Source of the DNA: Archaeoglobales archaeon
GTDB lineage: Archaea > Halobacteriota > Archaeoglobi > Archaeoglobales > Archaeoglobaceae
DNA length: 5,705 bases
Assembly: GCA_003662985.1 (NCBI GenBank)
Contig: QMZD01000130.1
Location: forward strand, 1 to 5,705
Reading direction: 5' to 3'
Below the pieces are notes generated by a model. The model had not been told where the DNA came from. It searched no databases and saw nothing but the letters and a program-made list of their open reading frames with translations. The translations under genes and the position numbers were made by a program. Positions 1 to 5,282 of the stretch are shown here, one piece after another (position 1 is the first letter of the stretch; each line of letters begins with the position of its first letter).

Positions 1-523
1 ATCTTCCATAATATCCTCTCAACCCAGCTGTGCTGTCGAATTCGATGTATGCTTGCTTTCCTTCAAGCTGCTTGCTGAATTGCTTGGCTTTCTTTCCCCA
101 TGCGGCAAGGCATTCCAAATCTGCTATCCCGTCATATTCATTGGGTTTGTTTCTCTCTGCAGTTGTTTCAGGAGTGTCGACTCCAAGCATTCTCACCCTC
201 TCAACCTCTCCATTCTCAAATCTAACATCAATTGTGTCTCCGTCCACGACTTTAACGACTGTCACTTTGTATTTGACTCCAAAAATCAGGGGTGTCGGAG
301 TTGGAGACGGCTGGAAGGGAGTAGGACTGGGTGTTTGAGTTGTGGCAGCTGGAGTAAATGTTGGAGATGGAATGGCTGGAGTTGGTTGCGGAGAAACACC
401 CGTTGGAACGGGTAAAGGAGTAATGGTAGGAGTTGGAGTGGGTGTGGGTTGCTTAATCTGCTCACTCCCGGAACATCCAACGAGAAAGATTGTTAGCACA
501 ACAAGGAGGATTAATTTCTTCAT
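1..523 (-). CDS. Staphylococcal-nuclease-like (thermonuclease) lipoprotein, 3' part outside the window
   Basis: This gene reads leftward and leaves the window after 174 codons with no stop. It predicts an exported, membrane-anchored nuclease cutting DNA or RNA outside the cell with Ca2+. The N-terminus is a lipoprotein signal: MKK, a hydrophobic stretch, then lipobox LVGC with the lipidated Cys at residue 17. Residues about 25-80 are a Pro/Thr/Ser-rich stalk with PTPTPTP runs. The SNase fold starts near residue 84. VVDGDTIDV supplies D94 and D96 (D19 and D21 of the staphylococcal enzyme), RMLGVDTPET supplies R111, D116, T117 and E119 (R35, D40, T41, E43), and YYGR at the edge gives R174 (R87). 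All catalytic positions are therefore present. About 20 extra residues follow E119 before the next helix, as I recall for archaeal homologues. The ATG at 523 is chosen because the signal peptide begins there. Family assignment is firm; the C-terminus is unseen. Confidence 0.93.
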   Translation of the reverse strand, partial: MKKLILLVVLTIFLVGCSGSEQIKQPTPTPTPTITPLPVPTGVSPQPTPAIPSPTFTPAATTQTPSPTPFQPSPTPTPLIFGVKYKVTVVKVVDGDTIDVRFENGEVERVRMLGVDTPETTAERNKPNEYDGIADLECLAAWGKKAKQFSKQLEGKQAYIEFDSTAGLRGYYGR

Positions 524-543
524 ACCTCAAGGTTTTATTTGTG

Positions 544-553
544 AGATATATCG
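544..553 (-). promoter_or_regulatory. TATA-like element for the nuclease lipoprotein gene
   Basis: On the minus strand, TCGATATATC is centred about 25 bases upstream of the ATG at 523. That is the archaeal TATA-to-start distance, so the transcript may be nearly leaderless. A GAGGT also directly abuts the ATG, too close for a normal ribosome site. A weak inverted repeat, GTGAG (541-545) and CTCAC (564-568), straddles the element and could be an operator. No binding protein can be named. Confidence 0.45.
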
Positions 554-637
554 ATTGCGTAACCTCACTAATGATAAATTGGATTTGACCTGTCAATACC
601 GAGAAAACGATAATTTTGAGGATTTTACAGTATTTAC

Positions 638-814
638 ATGAGACCCATCCTAAAGTTAAGGTGTTGCTGCTATCTCTGCCAGAACTTCTTTGAGGTTCAA
701 ATCGATGAGGGTTATTGCGAGATCAAGGATGGAATCACCACTCCAATTGACTACTGCGATGAATTCAAACTTGATGAAAGGCTATTACCAATTTATGAAG
801 GCGAGGATGAGTGA
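638..814 (+). CDS. Small Cys-rich, probably metal-binding protein (58 aa), copy 1
   Basis: A 58-residue acidic protein of no family I can name. Near the N-terminus it carries CCCYLCQNF (Cys 9, 10, 11, 14), then GYCE (Cys 27) and DYCDEF (Cys 40), with an acidic tail EGEDE. Four cysteines in the order C-x2-C-x12-C-x12-C suggest one bound zinc ion or a small iron-sulfur site; the metal is inference. The main support for it being real is a related sequence on the minus strand downstream of polB2 (3916-4065), which keeps CCYLCQ, GYCE, the last Cys and the following x2-F-x-L. It has no signal peptide or membrane segment, so it should be cytoplasmic. The ATG lacks a clear ribosome site, but an AT-rich GATAATTTTG lies about 25 bases upstream, consistent with a leaderless mRNA. 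It precedes the polB2 operon by 117 bases on the same strand and may share its regulation. Confidence 0.72.
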   Translation: MRPILKLRCCCYLCQNFFEVQIDEGYCEIKDGITTPIDYCDEFKLDERLLPIYEGEDE

Positions 815-843
815 GGTGAGTAGAAAAGAAGATAGTGTTAAGC

Positions 844-866
844 TAATTTTAAACTGGCTATAAACT
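844..866 (+). promoter_or_regulatory. Candidate promoter of the polB2 operon
   Basis: TAATTTTAAA followed by GGCTATAAAC are TATA-like elements in the 117-base gap before the RadA-like gene. Use of the second would give a leader of roughly 45 bases. A weaker element, AATGATATC at 902-910, lies about 26 bases before the ATG at 932 and would give a leaderless mRNA instead. Which one is used cannot be decided from sequence. Confidence 0.35.
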
Positions 867-931
867 TCCTAACATTCTACCACTTTCACACCACTGACAA
901 AAATGATATCCTTCAAAGTCAATCTTGCCCT

Positions 932-1528
932 ATGCACATCGACATCCTCTCAGTCACAATAAGAGGAGGCTTAACGGCTTTAAGAAGTCCGATAGAAGTA
1001 GCGGTGGCTGCTGTGAAGGATTACGTTGAGAATCATCCTTATTCTATGCTCTACATCTGCAGGAATTACTCAAGGGTGCTGGATCATTTGGATGGAGACT
1101 TCGACGTGAGAAGAGCTTTTACTGCTTACCAGCTTTTCAGCATCCTTGAGGACGTCTATCAGGATGTTATGTTCATAGAGCATGATCCCCTGCTGTTTGA
1201 GGATGCTTTGGGAGGAAAAAATGGAGATGAAAATGGAAGTGGAAATAAAGATAGAGGTAGAGGTAGCAGAGATTACAGCCTAGCCGAGAATCTATCTCTT
1301 GCAGTAAAAGATGTAGCAAGGGGTAGGCTCATAATCTACTATTCACCATTTAACGATCCATTCTTCAACCTTATAGCAAAAAACTCGGACAGAGTTCTGA
1401 TCTTCGAGAGAGAGCCTAGTGGATATTTTATAGTGGATTCTGGTTACAGTGAAGGTTACAGGAATAGACACAGAAGATTCTATCATCGATTTCTGCCCAA
1501 GGGTCAGACTACCTTGGAGGTGTTTTAA
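932..1528 (+). CDS. Inactivated RecA/RadA-like protein of the PolB2 cassette, with C-terminal PIP box
   Basis: A 198-residue protein that reads as a degenerate RecA/RadA-type ATPase core. Alternating strands and helices are visible: SMLYICRN (38-45), VMFIEHDPLLFED (79-91, at the Walker B position with an acidic end), a helix at 117-130, RLIIYYSP (132-139) and DPFFNLIAKNSDRVLIF (142-158). No Walker A loop (GxxxxGKT/S) occurs anywhere, so ATP hydrolysis is unlikely and a scaffold or DNA-end-sensing role is inferred. Residues 94-113 are a low-complexity Gly/Asn/Asp/Lys/Arg linker. The last seven residues, QTTLEVF, fit the PCNA-interacting pattern QxxLxxF. From memory, archaeal polB2 genes often have a RadA-like paralogue and a small gene beside them; I could not check this. 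The ATG at 932 is the only ATG/GTG start available before the conserved region. The gene ends 19 bases before the next, so co-transcription is likely. The RecA-like assignment is moderate; the reading frame is secure. Confidence 0.85.
   Translation: MHIDILSVTIRGGLTALRSPIEVAVAAVKDYVENHPYSMLYICRNYSRVLDHLDGDFDVRRAFTAYQLFSILEDVYQDVMFIEHDPLLFEDALGGKNGDENGSGNKDRGRGSRDYSLAENLSLAVKDVARGRLIIYYSPFNDPFFNLIAKNSDRVLIFEREPSGYFIVDSGYSEGYRNRHRRFYHRFLPKGQTTLEVF
1505..1525 (+). other. C-terminal PIP box (PCNA-interacting peptide) coding segment
   Basis: This segment encodes QTTLEVF, residues 192-198, directly before the stop. Q at position 1, L at 4 and an aromatic at 7 match the canonical QxxhxxF core. Archaeal clamp-binding tails such as that of FEN1 have the same QxTLExxF look. 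The usual eighth aromatic is absent because the protein ends. The position at the extreme C-terminus, after a basic, flexible-looking stretch, is typical for a working motif. Confidence 0.7.
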
Positions 1529-1535
1529 CGTAAAA

Positions 1536-1543
1536 CGAGGTGG
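1536..1543 (+). promoter_or_regulatory. Ribosome binding site that sets the start of the 87-aa gene
   Basis: CGAGGTGG ends four bases before the ATG at 1548 and is the clearest Shine-Dalgarno sequence in the window. It decides between this ATG and an upstream in-frame ATG at 1449, which lies inside the preceding gene and has no such site. Confidence 0.75.
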
Positions 1544-1547
1544 TACT

Positions 1548-1811
1548 ATGGGAAGGAGCGTTTCCAGCATCAGGCGGGAAGTAAAGGAGATGGCAGACAG
1601 GTGGACCAGAACGAGGAAAGCTTTGAAGAGGGAGGATCAGCCTTATGCTGAAGAACTCGCTAAGATGGCCAAGATGCATTCAAACGAGGTTTTTTATTTG
1701 TTTGATGATCCTCTGGAGGCTGCAATGTTTTCTCTGCTTTTAGAGATGTTGAAAAAGATCGATGGTTTAAAGGAATCCAATACTGATTCCGATTCTGGGT
1801 TGATCTACTAG
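1548..1811 (+). CDS. Small helical protein of the PolB2 cassette (87 aa)
   Basis: An 87-residue, mostly helical protein with no enzyme motif. It begins MGRSVSSIRREVKEMADRW, continues through a basic helix (RTRKALKRED) and then has a conserved-looking core, YLFDDPLEAAMFSLLLEML (residues about 52-70), which can form an amphipathic packing helix. The tail is Ser/Asp-rich. From memory, haloarchaea have similar small proteins beginning MGR with a DDP...LFSMLL core beside polB2 genes; this is unchecked. A reasonable guess is an adaptor bridging PolB2 and the RadA-like partner, but no biochemical role can be read from the sequence. The start at 1548 is preferred over 1449 because of the ribosome site just upstream and because the extra 33 residues would overlap the previous gene. 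Only six bases separate its stop from polB2, implying coupled translation. Confidence 0.85.
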   Translation: MGRSVSSIRREVKEMADRWTRTRKALKREDQPYAEELAKMAKMHSNEVFYLFDDPLEAAMFSLLLEMLKKIDGLKESNTDSDSGLIY

Positions 1812-1817
1812 ATTGGG

Positions 1818-3896
1818 ATGTGGATCTTTGATGCATACTCAAAGGGAAACATCGTACACCTGTGGATCAGAAAGGGAAACAAAATCAGACATGAAAAGGT
1901 GAATTATCCAGGATTCTTCTACCTATATTTACCAGATCCCTTTCTTTATAAAGAGATGTTCGAAGACCTTGAAACCCGATACAGAGTTGAGGAATGCAGC
2001 TTTAAAACCATCTATGGCTCGTTGGATGGATACAGGGTTTATGCAGGTAGAAGAGTGGCAGAGTTAATCGAAAGACAGACAAAGCTTTCTGCGAAGCTTT
2101 ACAATGTCGATGTGAGACTTGAGCAGAGGTTTCTGGCAGAGAAGGGATTGTTTGCATGCGGATATATTGGTGAAGGATACGAATCGAGGTTCAAGACAGA
2201 TTTTAATCTGCCTTGTGTTATACTGGATGCGGATGTAAAGCTTTCTGGAGGGTTGAATTTAAGGATAAAAGAGATTGCAGTAAAGTATACAGTTAATGGA
2301 GATGGGAAAGAGCGGAAACTAACCTCTACGAGTGAAAAGGACTTGCTCTCAGATTTCCTCGCAGTGGTCGAAGATGTCAATCCTGATGTAATTCTTCTGG
2401 ATAAAGCAGACATCCTGATGGAAAGCATCGTAGAGAAATCGAAGAAGTATAACCTCGAAAACCCGATAAGCAGAACTGGAAGATTCAGAAGGCTTTCATC
2501 TAAATCCTACCACAGCTATGGAAGAGCAAGATACAGGGAGAAAGCGATGCTGCCTGAAGGTAGGGTTTTAATCGATAAAAGTAGCTTCAACTTCAGAGAA
2601 GGTGGCTTGAAAGGAATAATGCTCGCTTCCCGCCTCACAGGCTTATCTCCCAATTTAGCGGCAAGATTCACCCCCGGCACGCTGATATCGTCATACGAAG
2701 TCTACGAGGCTTTAAGGCGTGGAATAGCTATCCCATTCAGAAAGAGCGATGCTGAAAGGCAGAAATCGTTCAGACAGCTTAAGAAAGTTGACAGGGGTGG
2801 CATGATCTTCCAGCCTGAGCCGGGATTTTACGAGAACGTTTTCCAGCTGGATTTTACTTCGATGTATCCCTCGATCATAGTTAAGTATAACCTCTCACCT
2901 GAGACCGTGTTTTCCGATTCTAATCAACGTTCCAATCAATGTGATCTCTTCTACCCATCCAAACCCGGCTTTCTTTCCTCTGCAATCAAACCTTTGCTCG
3001 AATTGAGAATAAGAACGAAGAAGCTAAAGAAAATGAATCCTGACTACGAAGGAATGGATTCGATGCTAAAATGGTTGCTCGTAACGTGTTTCGGCTACAC
3101 AGGCTACAGAAACGCAAAGTTTGGGAGAATAGAGGTGCATGAAGCTATAAACAGACATGCTAGGGAAATTCTACTAAAAACTAAGGAGATAGCTGAAAAC
3201 ATGGGCTTCGAAGTCATTCATGGTATAGTTGATTGCTTGTGGCTGAGAAATGCCGAAGCGGAGCCCAATAAAATATACGATCTTAAACGTGAAGTTGAAA
3301 GAGAGACGGGCCTGCTAACTGAACTAGACTTTTACAACTGGATAGTCTTTTTGCCGATGGCAGACGGTTTTGGAGCTTACAACCGATACTACGGCAGATT
3401 GAAAGATGGAAAAATGAAGCTTAGAGGAATAGCCGCAAGAAGACGGGACATCCCTTCCTACATCAGAAGAATGCAGCTTGATGTCCTTAAAATCCTCTCC
3501 AAGGCGAAAAACAGAGAGGAGATAGCTGGTTTGAGAGACAAAATTGAGGAGATCTACATCAACTACAGGAAAAACCTCCGCCATGCAAGTCCAGAGGATC
3601 TCGTGATCAGGAAGGTTATCGGGAAAACGAACTACAGCAGAAGATGTGCCGAAGCCTTCCTTGTAAACTACTGCAGAAGGAAAGGCATTGCCATCCAGCC
3701 GGGTCTGGAAGTGGGCTACATAGTCCTCGACTCAAGGAAATGGGTTGTGATTCCCGAGTGGGAGATCGATGATGCGGATGATGCAGATACAGATAATGTA
3801 GATTATACAGGCGTATTCGATGCAAAATACTACGAAAAAATGCTGGAGAAAGCTTGGAGTGAGGTTTCTTATCCGATTCAATCTAAAGTCAACTAA
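1818..3896 (+). CDS. polB2: Family-B DNA polymerase, archaeal PolB2 type, proofreading motifs lost
   Basis: A 692-residue family-B DNA polymerase; replicative archaeal PolB enzymes are about 775-800. Order: N-terminal domain (WIFDAY...), relic exonuclease domain (about 130-300), palm/fingers, thumb. Motif A is DFTSMYPSII with catalytic D345. A fingers Arg (R397, LLELR) is kept. Motif B is KWLLVTCFGYTG: K418 and G426 are kept, but the usual Asn-Ser is Val-Thr (422-423). Motif C reads HGIVDCLW: the first Asp of DTD is Ile470 while the essential second Asp remains (D472). The KKxY motif is replaced (FGAYNRYYG), followed by RGIAARRRD (536-544). Exo I is DAD (137-139) instead of DxE, and Exo II (190-203) and III lack their acidic residues, so proofreading should be absent. 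Residues 651-662 form an acidic Asp-rich loop. No PIP motif is seen at the C-terminus. Error-tolerant repair or translesion synthesis is inferred. It lies six bases after its neighbour without a clear ribosome site, suggesting coupled translation. Confidence 0.96.
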   Translation: MWIFDAYSKGNIVHLWIRKGNKIRHEKVNYPGFFYLYLPDPFLYKEMFEDLETRYRVEECSFKTIYGSLDGYRVYAGRRVAELIERQTKLSAKLYNVDVRLEQRFLAEKGLFACGYIGEGYESRFKTDFNLPCVILDADVKLSGGLNLRIKEIAVKYTVNGDGKERKLTSTSEKDLLSDFLAVVEDVNPDVILLDKADILMESIVEKSKKYNLENPISRTGRFRRLSSKSYHSYGRARYREKAMLPEGRVLIDKSSFNFREGGLKGIMLASRLTGLSPNLAARFTPGTLISSYEVYEALRRGIAIPFRKSDAERQKSFRQLKKVDRGGMIFQPEPGFYENVFQLDFTSMYPSIIVKYNLSPETVFSDSNQRSNQCDLFYPSKPGFLSSAIKPLLELRIRTKKLKKMNPDYEGMDSMLKWLLVTCFGYTGYRNAKFGRIEVHEAINRHAREILLKTKEIAENMGFEVIHGIVDCLWLRNAEAEPNKIYDLKREVERETGLLTELDFYNWIVFLPMADGFGAYNRYYGRLKDGKMKLRGIAARRRDIPSYIRRMQLDVLKILSKAKNREEIAGLRDKIEEIYINYRKNLRHASPEDLVIRKVIGKTNYSRRCAEAFLVNYCRRKGIAIQPGLEVGYIVLDSRKWVVIPEWEIDDADDADTDNVDYTGVFDAKYYEKMLEKAWSEVSYPIQSKVN

Positions 3897-3915
3897 TTGG
3901 TTTTAGGTAACTCAA

Positions 3916-4191
3916 CTAATTTTTACCGTACCAGATCTCTGTGTTGAACTTTTTCGTTAGGCTGAATTTGTTGCACGCGGCTATAGCACTCGTAACAGAA
4001 TTGGTCAGCTCGCAGTATCCATCCAATTCATCGAAATACTGGCATAGGTAACAGCAGAGGGGCAGAATATTACCCGTCTCATCAAAGTTAAGTAATTGGC
4101 AGGGAAAAGAAACTTCGGCGATCGTGCGACTTTTGATCCAAAGTTGCACAAGCCAATGGTTATCACAGATAATATAACAAGCTGGAATCAC
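3916..4191 (-). CDS. Small Cys-rich protein, copy 2; 5' end uncertain, possibly frameshifted
   Basis: The frame from a GTG at 4191 gives 91 residues, but only the last 49 or so (from 4065) look like a real protein. This part has LCCYLCQYF, then DGYCE, then a final Cys followed by NKFSL. It matches the 58-residue protein at 638-814: CCYLCQ, F, GYCE, twelve residues to the last Cys, then x2-F-x-L, with a three-residue gap between the second and third metal-type cysteines. The N-terminal 42 residues have no counterpart there. An ATG at 4082, starting ATGAGACGG much like the ATGAGACCC of copy 1, is one base out of frame with the Cys-rich part, so a single-base deletion may have broken an original 58-aa-like gene. 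Other possibilities are a genuine N-terminal extension or a sequencing error. It converges on polB2 with 19 bases between stops. Confidence 0.5.
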   Translation of the reverse strand: MIPACYIICDNHWLVQLWIKSRTIAEVSFPCQLLNFDETGNILPLCCYLCQYFDELDGYCELTNSVTSAIAACNKFSLTKKFNTEIWYGKN

Positions 4192-4288
4192 AACAGTAAA
4201 TTCCCGCTACCAAAACAAACGCTAAATTATGCCTAGAGGTCTAAGTTAATCCATCTCTTTCTATCATATCTCTAACGAAATCTCCTAA

Positions 4289-4882
4289 TCAAGTTTCATC
4301 GTTTGACCTATATTCCAATCCATCCCAAAACATGAACTGATCGGAGAGATCCTGCTTTACCAGCTTCGACTTTTCCTCCCGATCATCGATCATATAGATT
4401 CCGAGGTTTGTCAGCGCCCAGATCGGCTTTGACAGAACGTACTCCAGCGTTTCATCTGGTGTAACGAAATACTGCACCAGTACCTTGTACAGCGGAAAAA
4501 TGAATCTTTTGCGAAGTCTGTCGTAGGTGCTCCGTGGCGTGTAAATCTCAGCCTCTTCGAGGTTTCTGCCCTTCCGTATGATCCTGAAGTGCTGCTGGAA
4601 GATTGATCTATATCTGTGTAAGACGATTCTAACAGCATTCCTCGATGTGTACCTGAGAACATCCCTCAGCTTCAGCCTATTCGGATATTTCAGATAGGCC
4701 ATTGTAAAGATTAGATTCCTTGCGGACAAAATCCTTGCAAGTCCCTGGGAGAAGAGGATATGTGACAGGTTCGAGATTTCGGTTGTCGTTAAGTCCCTTA
4801 CCGGTCCAATGTATCTGGAGGTCGAGCCTAAGTGCAAAATATAGCAAACAGATCCATCGTCTCTAAGCCTTAGTATTTTCAC
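4289..4882 (-). CDS. Protein of unknown function (197 aa)
   Basis: I do not recognise this 197-residue basic protein. It starts with a short strand-rich stretch (MKILRLRDDGSVCYILHLG), continues with DLTTTEISNLSHILFSQGLA and LKLRDVLRYTSRNAVRIVLH, which could be helix-turn-helix-like, and then has a long aromatic-rich region, IYTPRSTYDRLRKRFIF to WALTNLGIYMID. No catalytic motif, signal peptide or clear membrane helix is seen. The many Arg/Lys and the helical layout would suit a nucleic-acid-binding protein, but that is only a guess. The start is GTG (4880-4882), the only sensible start before the first conserved-looking segment. No ribosome site precedes it; a BRE/TATA pair about 28 bases upstream supports a leaderless mRNA. 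After the TGA the same frame stays open for 15 more codons to a TAG at 4241. Alternative frames inside are shorter and lack a protein-like composition. Confidence 0.78.
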   Translation of the reverse strand: MKILRLRDDGSVCYILHLGSTSRYIGPVRDLTTTEISNLSHILFSQGLARILSARNLIFTMAYLKYPNRLKLRDVLRYTSRNAVRIVLHRYRSIFQQHFRIIRKGRNLEEAEIYTPRSTYDRLRKRFIFPLYKVLVQYFVTPDETLEYVLSKPIWALTNLGIYMIDDREEKSKLVKQDLSDQFMFWDGLEYRSNDET

Positions 4883-4904
4883 AGGTTATATTTTTCGCAA
4901 GCAT

Positions 4905-4920
4905 CAATAAATAATTTTCC
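4905..4920 (-). promoter_or_regulatory. BRE/TATA promoter of the 197-aa gene
   Basis: On the minus strand this reads GGAAAATTATTTATTG: a purine-rich BRE-like GGAAAA followed by a TATA-like TTATTTAT centred about 28 bases before the GTG start at 4882. The spacing predicts transcription starting at or within a few bases of the start codon. Confidence 0.5.
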
Positions 4921-5004
4921 TCCGGTTTGAAAGTGATTGAAGGATTTAGATCTGTTTTTGTCCTAAGGCTATCCTGTCGTATCTTAGCGAACGTTATCCT
5001 TGTA

Positions 5005-5022
5005 ATTTCATATACATGAAAT
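5005..5022. repeat. Inverted repeat related to the downstream module
   Basis: ATTTCAT and ATGAAAT form perfect seven-base arms around ATAC. Its left part contains TTCATATA, which is also the core of the half-sites at 5064 and 5121, so it may be an outlying member of the same family of sites. Confidence 0.55.
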
Positions 5023-5120
5023 CCAAAGACGTGTTACACATCCGGCTCGAATTTCTGTGAACACTTCATATAAGGTGAAAAACCCCTCAGAGAGCTTCTT
5101 TTCTGAAATTTCTCATAATC

Positions 5121-5146
5121 CTTCATATAAGGCTCGTTATATGAAG
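5121..5146. repeat. Perfect palindrome of module copy 1
   Basis: CTTCATATAA and TTATATGAAG are perfect ten-base arms around GGCTCG. As RNA or single-stranded DNA this would form a stable hairpin. No T-tract follows, so it is not a standard terminator. Confidence 0.8.
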
Positions 5147-5217
5147 TTATTAGAGGAAAGTTTAAATAAGGTGGAAAAACCGCTGAGAGGGCTTCTTTTC
5201 TGAAATTTTGTGAAATA

Positions 5218-5243
5218 GTTTAAATAAGGTATTTTATTTAAAC
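5218..5243. repeat. Perfect palindrome of module copy 2
   Basis: GTTTAAATAA and TTATTTAAAC are perfect ten-base arms around GGTATT. Each arm contains TTTAAATA, a near-consensus archaeal TATA box, so the site could also be a two-way TBP-binding site. Confidence 0.8.
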
Positions 5244-5258
5244 TTAATAAAGTCGTGA

Positions 5259-5279
5259 AAGTGTTTCCTTTTTACACTT
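5259..5279. repeat. Short inverted repeat after the module
   Basis: AAGTGT and ACACTT are six-base arms around a nine-base T-rich spacer. It lies 15 bases after the palindrome of copy 2 and may be part of the same structured region. Confidence 0.4.
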
Positions 5280-5282
5280 CCA

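Larger units (their letters stand above)
5064..5243. repeat. Duplicated half-site/palindrome module
   Basis: Two copies of one design lie in tandem, about 96-97 bases apart (5064-5146 and 5160-5243). Each has a single 10-base half-site, a conserved stretch with GCTTCTTTTCTGAAATTT (identical at 5094-5111 and 5191-5208), and then, 57-58 bases after the first half-site, a perfect palindrome of two such half-sites around six bases. In copy 1 all three half-sites are CTTCATATAA; in copy 2 all three are GTTTAAATAA. AAGG or AAGGT follows every forward half-site. The half-sites resemble archaeal TATA boxes, and GGAAAG before the one at 5160 resembles a BRE. Possible roles are tandem small-RNA genes, a regulatory or replication site, or ends of a mobile element. 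Confidence 0.75.

Noticed and set aside
30..641. Plus-strand open frames over positions 30-641
   Set aside because: They are the antisense of the nuclease lipoprotein, whose signal peptide, stalk and catalytic motifs are unmistakable on the minus strand.
1449..1547. Longer start (ATG at 1449) for the 87-aa gene
   Set aside because: It would overlap the preceding gene by 80 bases and has no ribosome site, while the ATG at 1548 has a strong one.
5034..5243. Open frames on both strands across the repeat module, including a 30-codon minus-strand frame starting MKDYEKFQKR (5126 to 5034) and a 48-codon plus-strand frame from a GTG at 5057
   Set aside because: Both are short, lack ribosome sites, read through the palindromes and differ in frame between the two repeat copies, so the conservation is of DNA or RNA and not of protein.
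5064..5243. CRISPR array
   Set aside because: Only two module copies with diverged half-sites, and the sequence between them is conserved rather than variable, the opposite of repeats and spacers.
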